Source: an uncultured Pseudomonadales bacterium (GTDB taxonomy: Bacteria; Pseudomonadota; Gammaproteobacteria; Pseudomonadales; Azotimanducaceae). Taken from it: a stretch of 64,000 nt of DNA. The notes under the pieces were generated by a model. It saw nothing but the letters and a program-made list of their open reading frames with translations, searched no databases and was not told where the DNA came from. The stretch lies in the NCBI GenBank assembly GCA_958296195.1, contig OY282455.1, positions 1,922,001 to 1,986,000 of the forward strand. Reading direction: 5' to 3'. A program made the translations under genes and the position numbers. Shown here piece after piece: positions 46,490-53,796 of this stretch (position 1 is its first letter; every line of letters starts with the position of its first letter).

Positions 46490-47476
46490 TCATTCGCCCC
46501 TGCCTTCGTGCGGGCAAGTAGTTAGACCGCGGCCCCGCTGCTCCAACTCTCGGGCTGATCGGGCAAGTTGTTGTCGGAATAGACGGCGCAGTGCGCGGCC
46601 AAGGGGGTTGAACCTGCCGTAAAAGTGCCTGCGACCAGCTTTGCCCAACAGCATCCCGTCGTTGGTCTCCCGAAATGCCTCTTTGGTGAGAACGCGGTTG
46701 CGGAACAGGGCCCACACCCATTCGTCAACATGGGGTCGGAATGGTTCGACAATATCGGCTGCTAAGGACTCGCGGCCGTACGCGGGCTCGTGATAAAGGC
46801 CCAGCAGCGGGTCAAGACCGGCGGCATGGCAGGCGAGGGTGGCCTCAAAGTGCAGCAAGGTGTAACCAAGCGACAGGCAGGCGTTCACCGGGTCGCGGGG
46901 AGGTCGCCGGTTGCGGCGGTCAAAACCTAGTGAGGGCGGGAACAGCGCTGTAAATGCCTTAAAGTAAGTCGCGGCGGCCGCCCCTTCAATTCCGCGTAAG
47001 CTAGGGATGTCCAGCCGCGTCCCGTCTTGCACCGTGCGGGCCTGCAGGGCGTCAAGTTGGGCGATGGCGCGGGTAAGTTTGCTCCGTTTGCCCGGGCGTG
47101 TATTCAGCGCCTTTTCCAGCAGACGCCTCTGTGCGTGGACTTTTGCCGAAATCAGATCTAAGGCCCATTGGGTTCTTGCGCGGGGGTCTTGGTAGGCGTC
47201 GAATTGGCCCAGCCGTCGCAAAACATCGTTGTGGGGCCGCCCAACGCATGTTGCGAGGTGGCGGTTTTGCCTTCCGCTCAGCACTAGAATGCCGGCGCCG
47301 GCGTCGGTGATGGCTCCAAGGGCAGAAGTGGAGACTTTCGCCCGCCCACGCAGAACCACCCGTTCGAGTCGAGCGAGGGGAACTGTGCCGCGCCGTCCGG
47401 TTGGTTCGCGAATCTCTATGACGCCATTGGAGACATCTAGCTCAATATCCTTGCGATCGATGTAAAGCGTAGTCAT
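46490..47476 (-). CDS. cas1: CRISPR-associated endonuclease Cas1
   Basis: Cas1 inserts new spacers as a complex with Cas2. The ~328-residue protein starts TTLYIDRKDIELDV and has the catalytic residues: Glu in GIEGAAAATYF, His in GLYHEPAYGRESLAADIVEPFRP and the following acidic position. The basic C-terminal domain is present. The start is given as ATG 47476; ATG 47482 would overlap the cas2 stop as TGATG. It lies between two Cas2-type genes on the same strand. Confidence 0.95.
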   Translation of the reverse strand: MTTLYIDRKDIELDVSNGVIEIREPTGRRGTVPLARLERVVLRGRAKVSTSALGAITDAGAGILVLSGRQNRHLATCVGRPHNDVLRRLGQFDAYQDPRARTQWALDLISAKVHAQRRLLEKALNTRPGKRSKLTRAIAQLDALQARTVQDGTRLDIPSLRGIEGAAAATYFKAFTALFPPSLGFDRRNRRPPRDPVNACLSLGYTLLHFEATLACHAAGLDPLLGLYHEPAYGRESLAADIVEPFRPHVDEWVWALFRNRVLTKEAFRETNDGMLLGKAGRRHFYGRFNPLGRALRRLFRQQLARSARELEQRGRGLTTCPHEGRGE

Positions 47477-47481
47477 GCCCA

Positions 47482-47766
47482 TCACCCAATATATTGAAAA
47501 TCAGGATGCACGGCAGGAGTGGCGGTTCCCAAGAGTACCGACTTGGTTCTCTCCTCAACTTGCAACAGTGCAAAGCGGTCCTTGCCTTCGTCAATGATGG
47601 AGAGCGCCCGCACGGTCAGTTCATGGTGCGCCGCAGATGTCAAAAAGCACTCGAATACTGACTTTTGGCCGCCCGTGGCGTGTTGCCTGACCGCTTGGCG
47701 CAGCCTGTACAAACGCCGTGGGTCGGCTATGTCGTAAGTTGCGATGTATAGTCTAGTCGTGGCCAT
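47482..47766 (-). CDS. cas2: CRISPR-associated protein Cas2
   Basis: This ~94-residue canonical Cas2 has RLYIATYDIADPRRLYRLRQAVRQHATGGQKSVFECFL: the conserved Asp in YDI, the ADPRR turn, and the strand after QKSVFEC. ATG 47766 begins the protein proper; the frame extends upstream without conservation. It is followed by cas1 after five bases. Confidence 0.93.
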   Translation of the reverse strand: MATTRLYIATYDIADPRRLYRLRQAVRQHATGGQKSVFECFLTSAAHHELTVRALSIIDEGKDRFALLQVEERTKSVLLGTATPAVHPDFQYIG

Positions 47767-47841
47767 TTGGCACCTGTGGCGTCCGCAAGCGTTCATGCGG
47801 CGCAGCAGCCTTTCGCCGATTGTCGCTGTAGCCGCCGAATC

Positions 47842-48990
47842 TCAGCCGCCGATGAACTTCATCACTGTCACTTCGCCGCTGAAGCTTAGGTTTTGCTTGT
47901 CTGCCAAGGCACGGGCTAGCAACGGTCTGAGTTGGGCTAGGGCTTGTGAGCGGGGCAATTCCAGCACAGGGCGCATGTCGTGATGACGAGTGTTGGAAAG
48001 ACAACCGTACAGATGGCCGTTGGAGGCAAGTCGCAGCCGGGTGCAAGTGCTGCAGAATGGTGCGCTCTCGTTGGCGCAGAAACCGAAGACGCCCCTGCCC
48101 GGCACCTCAAAGCGCACTGTGGTGGAGTCCCAAGGGGCGTCGGTGCTGGCGTACTCGTAGTGTTGCCCGATGAGCGCTAGGACGTCGTCCATGCCGAGGA
48201 ATTCCTTACGAAACAGATTGCCAGTGCGCAGATGTCCCATGTTCATCAGTTCAATGAAACGCAGTTCGATGCCCTGCTCGAAGCAGTAGTTCAGCATGGG
48301 CAGGATTTGGTCGGCATTGCGGCAGAGCATCGCGACCATGTTGATCTTGACCTTTAGGCCGGCGTCCAACATCCGCTGGACACCCGACAGCACCGTGGCA
48401 AGATCGCCACCGTGTGCGATGTCGCGGAAGGACGCAGCGTCCAAGGTATCCAAGCTGATGTTGACCCGGCGCAGCCCGGCGGCGATGAGTAGGTCGGCCT
48501 TCCGCGCCAGCATTTGGCCGTTGGTGGTGATGCAGACGTCCTTAAAGGGTAGTTTCATGAATGCCGGCAGCAGCTCGTCGAACTTGGGCGACACCAGCGG
48601 TTCGCCGCCGGTGATGTGTAATTTTTCAATGCTGGCCGCCTCAGTCAGCAGGGTCACAGCGTCCCGCATCTCTGTTGCGCTCAACTCGTCCGCTACTGCC
48701 TGCAGCCGCCGACCGTTGGGTACGCAATAGGTGCAGGCGTAATTGCAGGCGGCGGTGAGGCTCAGGCGCAACTTGCGGAAGCGCCGCTTCTGAGCATCGA
48801 CGATCACCGGCAATCGCCCATTCGCATGGCTCTTTTTGGTGTTACGCCCCCGTGCCTTTCGGAGAATGTCCATGTCCACCACCGGTATGGCCGCCGTGTA
48901 TGTGGGCGACACGCCGTCCGAAATCGCGGTCGCACTGGCGGCTTCCGTTTTGATCCGCCTCCCGTTCCTCTTTTTGCCGGCTGTATTCAT
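47842..48990 (-). CDS. MoaA-like radical SAM protein inside the CRISPR locus
   Basis: The ~382-residue protein has a ~75-residue basic N-terminal extension, then a radical SAM core (SLTAACNYACTYCVPNGRRL with CxxxCxxC; ITGGEPLVSP; ITTNG; NISLDTLDAASF), and the second cluster of MoaA-type enzymes (PFCSTCTRLRLASNGHLYGCL) with the C-terminal GG (VMKFIGG). These are features of GTP 3',8-cyclase (MoaA), which starts molybdopterin synthesis. It lies between the CRISPR adaptation genes and the glycine-zipper gene on the same strand. It could serve the molybdenum hydroxylase at 20.6-23.4 kb or have a role in defence. ATG 48990 follows GAGG by eight bases; ATG 48996 is possible. Confidence 0.85.
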   Translation of the reverse strand: MNTAGKKRNGRRIKTEAASATAISDGVSPTYTAAIPVVDMDILRKARGRNTKKSHANGRLPVIVDAQKRRFRKLRLSLTAACNYACTYCVPNGRRLQAVADELSATEMRDAVTLLTEAASIEKLHITGGEPLVSPKFDELLPAFMKLPFKDVCITTNGQMLARKADLLIAAGLRRVNISLDTLDAASFRDIAHGGDLATVLSGVQRMLDAGLKVKINMVAMLCRNADQILPMLNYCFEQGIELRFIELMNMGHLRTGNLFRKEFLGMDDVLALIGQHYEYASTDAPWDSTTVRFEVPGRGVFGFCANESAPFCSTCTRLRLASNGHLYGCLSNTRHHDMRPVLELPRSQALAQLRPLLARALADKQNLSFSGEVTVMKFIGG

Positions 48991-49042
48991 CTGCATAGCC
49001 TCGTTCTTCTTCTGCCGCAAATGCGTTGCAGTGCGTCTTAGA

Positions 49043-49099
49043 GGGCATTTAGGCACGAATGCCGCGGATTCAAGCAAGCCGCAAGGTTGCGGAGGCGGG
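49043..49099. repeat. 3'-flank repeat of the glycine-zipper gene, copy 1
   Basis: About 57 bases downstream of the intact gene match 50729-50787 with few changes. Shared blocks include TTTAGGCACGAATGCCGC, GATTCAAGCAAGC and GCAAGGTTGCGGAG. The copies show that the gene end and its flank were duplicated. Confidence 0.85.
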
Positions 49100-49110
49100 A
49101 AGTGGAGCGT

Positions 49111-50571
49111 TTACTCTGCGGTTTTGGCTAGGCTCTCCACTTGGCGGCGAAAGAGCATGGCCGACGGCGGCGTGACCTTCTGCCGCCGTTTGGCGATTTT
49201 CTTGAACTCTTGATTGAACTTGCGACGCACGAAACGGCGCCCCGGTTCGTTGCGGCCGCTGGTCTCCTTGTACATGCTGCGCAGCCATTCGGCGTCGGCC
49301 GTGTTGCGGACCACGACTATGATCTGTTCCACCTCCCACTCGCTAAGCATGTATTCCAGAGACAGTCTGCGCAGTTCCTTTTCCAGCACCCTAGTCAAAG
49401 CTTCCGCATCGTCCTCGACCATCTCATCGGCGATGCTCTTCGTTAATTTGCCGGCGGCGACCCCGCCGCCCAAGGAGCCTAGAACCCCACCGATGATCCC
49501 GCCTGCCGCTGTACCCACAATGGGTACGGCGGAGCCGATTGCGGCACCGGCAGCGGCACCCCCCATCCACCCTCCCACACCTCCAGCAACGCTGGCGACG
49601 TTGACCGCGCTGCTTTTGGTGAACTGTTGCCAAGAGATCGATTTGTCGAACGCCGCTCGGTAGAAATCCGGCGCACACATAACGGCGGCCGTCACGCCTC
49701 CAGTCACAGCGTTGGAGCGGAACAGCTTGCTGACGTGATTGACCGCCGCTGCGCCATGCACGGACTTGCGTAGAGAGGCTTTGGCGATGCCTTCAACGGC
49801 CTTCTTCCCGATCGAGGTGCGGGCGGCGGCCCGTACGCCTTGGCGAACTGCGGTGGTTCCCACGGCGGCGGCCCTGGTCCGTAGCAGTTGTGCGCTAACT
49901 AAATGCGTGACCAGCGTCGCGGACCCGGTGCAAAGCGCCTCTTGAAACGCCGCCTTGGTGGCTTCAGCATTCTCCAACCCCTGCCAGCGCCCTCGCGCAT
50001 AGCTGATCGCGAAGGAGAGCCCAAAGGCCCCACTGGATACCGCAGCACCGGTCTTGATGTCGAACTTAACCGAGTCAATGTTGCCGGCGCGGGCGATGTT
50101 CCGCGCCTGTCTGAACGTCACCGTTCCCTTCTTTACCAGCTTCTCGGCGCCGGCCGGGTCGGTGTGGCCCGGCACTTGGCCTTTGCTGATGCGCTCCCGC
50201 ATCAGTTCTACACATTGATCGTATTGATCCTTGGGCACTTCCAGCACTTGTCCCGAATAGCGGTACTCGCCGCCTTGCGGTTCGAAGGCGGACCGCATCG
50301 TGGTGGCGGGGTTCTCGTAGTACTTCGACTGTACGCGGACGTCGTTGACCAGCCGGTCCGCGCCGTGCAGATCGTTGGACTGACCGACCACCTTCGCGTC
50401 TTGGCCGCGCAAGCGGTCCGCGAGATTGTTCGCGTCCTCCGCCGCGAAGCCGTGTCCGCCCTTGGTGTGGTACTTGCCGATCTGCGTCCGCTCCAAGGCC
50501 GCCGCGATCTCTGGTGCCACCACCAACAGGGGTGCGTTGTTGCCCTTTCCACTGTTTTTGCGTTTTTTCAT
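49111..50571 (-). CDS. Unidentified glycine-zipper membrane protein in the type III-B locus (candidate effector)
   Basis: I do not recognise a named family. The ~486-residue protein has (1) a basic N-terminus KKRKNSGKGNN; (2) a soluble segment (~25-160) with HTKGGHGFAAEDANNLADRL, VGQSNDLHGADR, YRYSGQVLEVPKDQYDQCVELM; (3) an Ala/Arg-rich helical part; (4) a strongly Gly/Ala-rich zipper region (~325-377: AGGVGGWMGGAAAGAAIGSA, AAGGIIGGVLGSLGGGVAAG) that looks membrane-inserting; and (5) a basic C-terminus ending RRQVESLAKTAE. ATG 50571 follows AAGGAGAA. Glycine zippers occur in pore-forming or membrane-disrupting proteins. A decayed second copy lies immediately upstream. A membrane effector controlled by the type III system is an inference. 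Confidence 0.7.
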   Translation of the reverse strand: MKKRKNSGKGNNAPLLVVAPEIAAALERTQIGKYHTKGGHGFAAEDANNLADRLRGQDAKVVGQSNDLHGADRLVNDVRVQSKYYENPATTMRSAFEPQGGEYRYSGQVLEVPKDQYDQCVELMRERISKGQVPGHTDPAGAEKLVKKGTVTFRQARNIARAGNIDSVKFDIKTGAAVSSGAFGLSFAISYARGRWQGLENAEATKAAFQEALCTGSATLVTHLVSAQLLRTRAAAVGTTAVRQGVRAAARTSIGKKAVEGIAKASLRKSVHGAAAVNHVSKLFRSNAVTGGVTAAVMCAPDFYRAAFDKSISWQQFTKSSAVNVASVAGGVGGWMGGAAAGAAIGSAVPIVGTAAGGIIGGVLGSLGGGVAAGKLTKSIADEMVEDDAEALTRVLEKELRRLSLEYMLSEWEVEQIIVVVRNTADAEWLRSMYKETSGRNEPGRRFVRRKFNQEFKKIAKRRQKVTPPSAMLFRRQVESLAKTAE

Positions 50572-50728
50572 TTTCCAAAGTTCTCCTTGTTTGCTCTCCA
50601 CCATCTTGGCGATTCGGCTACGTCACCCGTGAAGTGGACGGCCTAGGAAGATGGTGAATTTTGACACCCCGCGGGCGGTCAAGGTGGTTTGGCAAGGTTG
50701 CCGTCTCTGCCCTGCGGCCCGTGTTGAG

Positions 50729-50787
50729 GGGTATTTAGGCACGAATGCCGCCGATTCAAGCAAGCTGCAAGGTTGCGGAGTTGGGAA
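50729..50787. repeat. 3'-flank repeat of the glycine-zipper gene, copy 2
   Basis: Second copy of the element at 49043-49099. It sits on the downstream side of the decayed gene remnant, ahead of the intact gene in the minus-strand reading direction. Confidence 0.85.
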
Positions 50788-50990
50788 ACGCGGTTGCCGG
50801 CCGGGCGGAACTGGGAAGCGGTGGGAAGACGGGGAGATGCCACGGGCATTCGCCGGCTTCCTCCGACGGAGCGTTTACCCGGTAGTTTCTCCCTCCGTGG
50901 TTTTGGCTAAGCTCTTTACCTCACGGCGAAAGCGCATGGCCGTCGGCGAAGCGACTTTCGGCGCACACATGACGACCGCCATCACGCCAT
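50729..50990 (-). pseudogene. Decayed duplicate of the glycine-zipper gene, internally deleted
   Basis: Reading the minus strand from about 50987 gives GVMAVVMCAP directly joined to KVASPTAMRFRREVKSLAKTTE. The first part matches GGVTAAVMCAP in the middle of the intact gene (coded near 49669-49697), and the second matches KVTPPSAMLFRRQVESLAKTAE at its C-terminus. About 160 codons are missing between them, and the 5' half is absent. The 3' flank is also shared (50729-50787). The right border coincides with the truncated hepT gene near 50985. Confidence 0.8.
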
Positions 50991-51101
50991 GTGGGACTGA
51001 AAAAAGACGCATCGCCCGCCGCTAGTGTATTCCTGAATGCGCTCAATGCGTTCGCGAATGTGCTGCAGGAGCACTTTGTCGGACTGGCCATCTTTCCTCA
51101 T
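50982..51101 (-). pseudogene. Truncated HepT/DUF86 HEPN gene fragment
   Basis: This short frame starts ATG 51101, overlapping the MNT stop by four bases (ATGA), and encodes ~39 residues that match the start of DUF86 HEPN toxins: LLQHIRERIERIQEYTSGGR followed by FFQSHM. Full-length members are about 110-140 residues. Here the match ends abruptly near 50988, where the remnant of the glycine-zipper gene begins. The R-x4-H RNase motif, which lies further on, is lost, so the toxin should be inactive. Confidence 0.8.
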
Positions 51102-51382
51102 AGAGGCTGTGCCTCCTGCAACACGCGGTCGCGTAGCGTGGGATGCAGAGCCCCTTCCGTGACTAAGTCCACGCGCCGCTGCAGCAGATCCTGAACATCC
51201 ATCAACAGATCGCCTAAAGCCAATCCAGTCTTGTCTGGGGGAAGGGTAACCAAGAGATCCACATCACTCCTCTCGTCCGCTTCGCCGCGGGCCATAGAGC
51301 CGAACACCCGCACGTTGCGGACGCCGTGACGGTCAGCCAAGGCGAGAATCTCATCTCGGTACAATTCAACTAATGGATGCAT
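51098..51382 (-). CDS. MNT-type nucleotidyltransferase (antitoxin of a truncated HepT)
   Basis: The 94-residue protein carries the core VRVFGSMARGEADERSDVDLLVTL (GSxARG then SDVD) and VDLVTEGALHPTLRDRVLQEA, typical of MntA antitoxins coupled to HepT. The gene lies between cmr6 and the truncated hepT, on the same strand as the cas genes. With its toxin broken it has lost its usual partner; it may survive as a remnant or be recruited by the locus. Confidence 0.88.
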   Translation of the reverse strand: MHPLVELYRDEILALADRHGVRNVRVFGSMARGEADERSDVDLLVTLPPDKTGLALGDLLMDVQDLLQRRVDLVTEGALHPTLRDRVLQEAQPL

Positions 51383-51448
51383 CGCTCTTCCGCTTGGCCG
51401 GGAGTTGCAATTGCGCCCCCGTCTCTAGAAATTTGCTGGGTGGGAACA

Positions 51449-52471
51449 TCAGTCACCCTCCCACTCATCATAGATCACTTTGGCATCTCGTGCCGCCCTG
51501 CCGGGTGGCGGGGTCTCCCACCATCCATTCTTCTCCCAACGGGAGCGGATGTCCTGATATGCCTCCTTTTTGAGCGCCGGGTCTGCTATTTCAGCCCAAG
51601 CCTTGGCGAGCCTTCTGCCTCGTAGCGTTTGTTCCTCGGTGGATGTATGCCCGCTTGACAAGCCAGCAATGGTTTCGTCCACCCAAGCGCAGCTTGGTTC
51701 GGGTTCGACCACGGCCATCGGCTCGAACAAGCCGTAGCCGGAGCGCGTCTTGGCGCCCGCGCCGCGGCTGGACAAAGCGTCAACCAGCATTTGCTCCGCC
51801 AGATCAAGCCACGCAGGGGGACCCTCCAGCACGAACAGAAATCTTCCTTGGACGGCGATTTGGGCGTTGGGCACTGGGCTGTCGAAATCCGTAGCGGGCA
51901 CTTTTCCGTCTTTGCCGTAGTATTCAGGATGATGGGTCGTGACGACTTCGAGCACGAACGGGCGTTGGTCCGAGTTGGGTGTCCACCAAGCATCGTGGAA
52001 GGAGACAAGCCCTGCCAACCCGGCCGGTCGGCCTTCGGTGGCCGGCGCTCCGAAAATTTCGTTGCAGATGGCGTCCCCGTTGTCGGCATTGCGGAATTTT
52101 TCGCGCACATGGGCATTGACGACGCCTTTGACGCTGGACCCCGGGATGTACGGCGCACCGTAACTGTGGCTTATGGCGCAGCCGGTTTCCAACATGCCGC
52201 CGCCGGCCAATCCAGCGAACAGCCGGGTTTTTAGCTGAAGGGTGGTTGATCTAAAGCGCGACTTGTCGGAGGTGGCCTCCCTCCACCGCTTGTAGGCGCC
52301 TCGGTAGAGGTCGCCCATGTCCGTTTTGCACACGCGCTCTATGAGTTCCGTTTTGTTTGCGCCATCCTCATCGTGCATCTTTAAGCCATGCTGAAGCAAC
52401 AAGCCGGGATGGGCATCCGCAGCATCCCTGTAAACTTGGCGCAGACGACTGCGCATTAGCTGTGTCCTCAT
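51449..52471 (-). CDS. cmr6: Type III-B effector subunit Cmr6
   Basis: Cmr6 is a RAMP protein capping the 3' end of the crRNA in the Cmr complex. The ~340-residue product has SHSYGAPYIPGSSVKGVVNAHVREKF (the RAMP strand-loop) and the glycine-rich loop GAGAKTRSGYGLFEP. ATG 52471 overlaps the cmr5 stop by four bases, so a longer frame is rejected. It is the last Cmr subunit gene of the operon. Confidence 0.93.
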   Translation of the reverse strand: MRTQLMRSRLRQVYRDAADAHPGLLLQHGLKMHDEDGANKTELIERVCKTDMGDLYRGAYKRWREATSDKSRFRSTTLQLKTRLFAGLAGGGMLETGCAISHSYGAPYIPGSSVKGVVNAHVREKFRNADNGDAICNEIFGAPATEGRPAGLAGLVSFHDAWWTPNSDQRPFVLEVVTTHHPEYYGKDGKVPATDFDSPVPNAQIAVQGRFLFVLEGPPAWLDLAEQMLVDALSSRGAGAKTRSGYGLFEPMAVVEPEPSCAWVDETIAGLSSGHTSTEEQTLRGRRLAKAWAEIADPALKKEAYQDIRSRWEKNGWWETPPPGRAARDAKVIYDEWEGD

Positions 52472-52887
52472 TGCGAGCCTCCATGCGGCTGCAAGGCGCC
52501 ATTGGCGTTCTGTTCGCTTACGCTTAACACCGCTTGGGCGTAGCGCTTGATCCAACCGCTTGCCTCCAAGGACCGGCGCGTGAGATTAACTGCCTCTTGG
52601 AGGCCGCTTTCGATGACGGCTTCGTGCAGCGCCGGCCCATCCTCTGTGGTTGTGGCCTGGGCGGCGCGGAGCACTGCATTCAAGTCATTGAGTAGAGCGC
52701 GGTGCTCGTCCTTGCCCTTGGCGAGTAGGAATCCCGTCGCTTGGGCAAGTCCAGATTGAAGGATCATCCCCGGCAGTTTGTGCGCCAAGGTGCCGTACTC
52801 CCTCTCTCTTGGACTGCGGCGGTGCGCTGCAACGCGCTCGTAAGCCGCCTTGGCGACTGCGTGGGTACGGGTCTCGGTCATGCTCAT
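52468..52887 (-). CDS. cmr5: Type III-B effector subunit Cmr5
   Basis: Cmr5 is the small, all-helical subunit of the Cmr complex. The ~139-residue product contains AKAAYERVAAHRRSPREREYGTLAHKLPGMILQSGLAQATGFLLAKG, typical of Cmr5. ATG 52887 overlaps the cmr4 stop (ATGA) and follows GGAGG; a second ATG lies six bases on. Neighbouring genes are cmr4 and cmr6. Confidence 0.92.
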   Translation of the reverse strand: MSMTETRTHAVAKAAYERVAAHRRSPREREYGTLAHKLPGMILQSGLAQATGFLLAKGKDEHRALLNDLNAVLRAAQATTTEDGPALHEAVIESGLQEAVNLTRRSLEASGWIKRYAQAVLSVSEQNANGALQPHGGSQ

Positions 52888-53772
52888 GCTTCCTCCGAGG
52901 TGAGAAAACGCACCAGCCCGCGCCCAACGCCGGCCTTGCCGCCAAGTTGCAGCAGCGTGTTGGAATGGGGCATTGCCTTTGCCAGCTCTGCTTCGGACCT
53001 GGAGTCGTCCTTGTTGTTGGAAGCGGAGACCGCAAACAGGCCCCAGAGCACGGCCTCGGCGGGCAGATTCTCCTCGTACCAAAGCGCTCCCTTAAGAACC
53101 GTTCCTGTGTTTTGATCTATGGCGATGCGGGCGCGAACCTCGGTGGCGGTTTCCGAAAGGAAATCCATTATTTCGTCCGGCAGAAGCGTAAATCGCTTAA
53201 CGAATTCACTTTGCGCCTCGGAATCGCCGGGATGCACCGCTTGGGCGATGCATTTTGCCCACTCCGTTAGCGAGGCATCCTCCCGTGCCGTCAAATCGAG
53301 GTCCTCCAGCACGAGTTTGCGCCTATTCTCTTTAGCAATGCAGTTGATGGACTCGGGCGGGACCAGCGCCTCCTCTGAAGTGAGCTTGGATGGCGTCCTT
53401 GGTGCGGATGCGCCGGAACGCTTCAGGTCGCGGGCGTAACGGTGCAGAATGAAGGGTGCGGTGACGTAGCTGACAATGCCCGCCAGGCAGCGCACCGGCA
53501 AGGCCAGCAGATGGGCATCCCCAATCGCCAAGGCTCCAGCGAAGGAGTTCGAGTCGCCGCTGCCGAACTCAGGGGCCGAACAATGTCCTTTCATCGTTCG
53601 GGTGACTGATGGCGACCTGCTGCCGCAGCACCCCGCGCAGAGATGATCCCGGAACGATGGGGAGCTTCGTGGCCCGGGCGCGAGCGATCGGCAAGTCCAC
53701 CACGCCTACGGACTGGCCGGTTCCGCAGTGCAGAGCGGAGAGGGCATGGAGATGAAACAGTCTTGCTTGCAT
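52884..53772 (-). CDS. cmr4: Type III-B backbone subunit Cmr4, requiring a +1 frameshift at CCC-TGA
   Basis: Cmr4 is the repeated backbone RAMP that cuts target RNA every six bases. The first frame (53772-53569) gives FHLHALSALHCGTGQSVGVVDLPIARA...GSSLRGVLRQQV...DERTLFGP and stops at TGA 53571-53569. The second frame continues exactly there as EFGSGDSNSFAGALAIGDAHLLALPVR to the stop at 52884. Joined by a +1 shift the product is ~295 residues, the normal Cmr4 length with nothing missing. The last codon before the stop is CCC (53574-53572), and sliding one base gives CCT, also proline. This can be programmed frameshifting or a one-base insertion; the sequence alone does not decide. Unshifted, the product would be a 67-residue fragment. 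Confidence 0.85.
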
Positions 53773-53796
53773 GGGAATTTTTCCTCGATTGGCGAG

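Noticed and set aside
47842-48990. Possible prokaryotic viperin
   Set aside because: Viperins lack the second C-terminal cysteine cluster and the terminal GG, both of which are present, so MoaA-like is the better call.
50651-51025. 124-codon plus-strand frame near the zipper-gene remnant
   Set aside because: It is antisense to the recognisable remnant and truncated hepT sequence and has no conserved features of its own.
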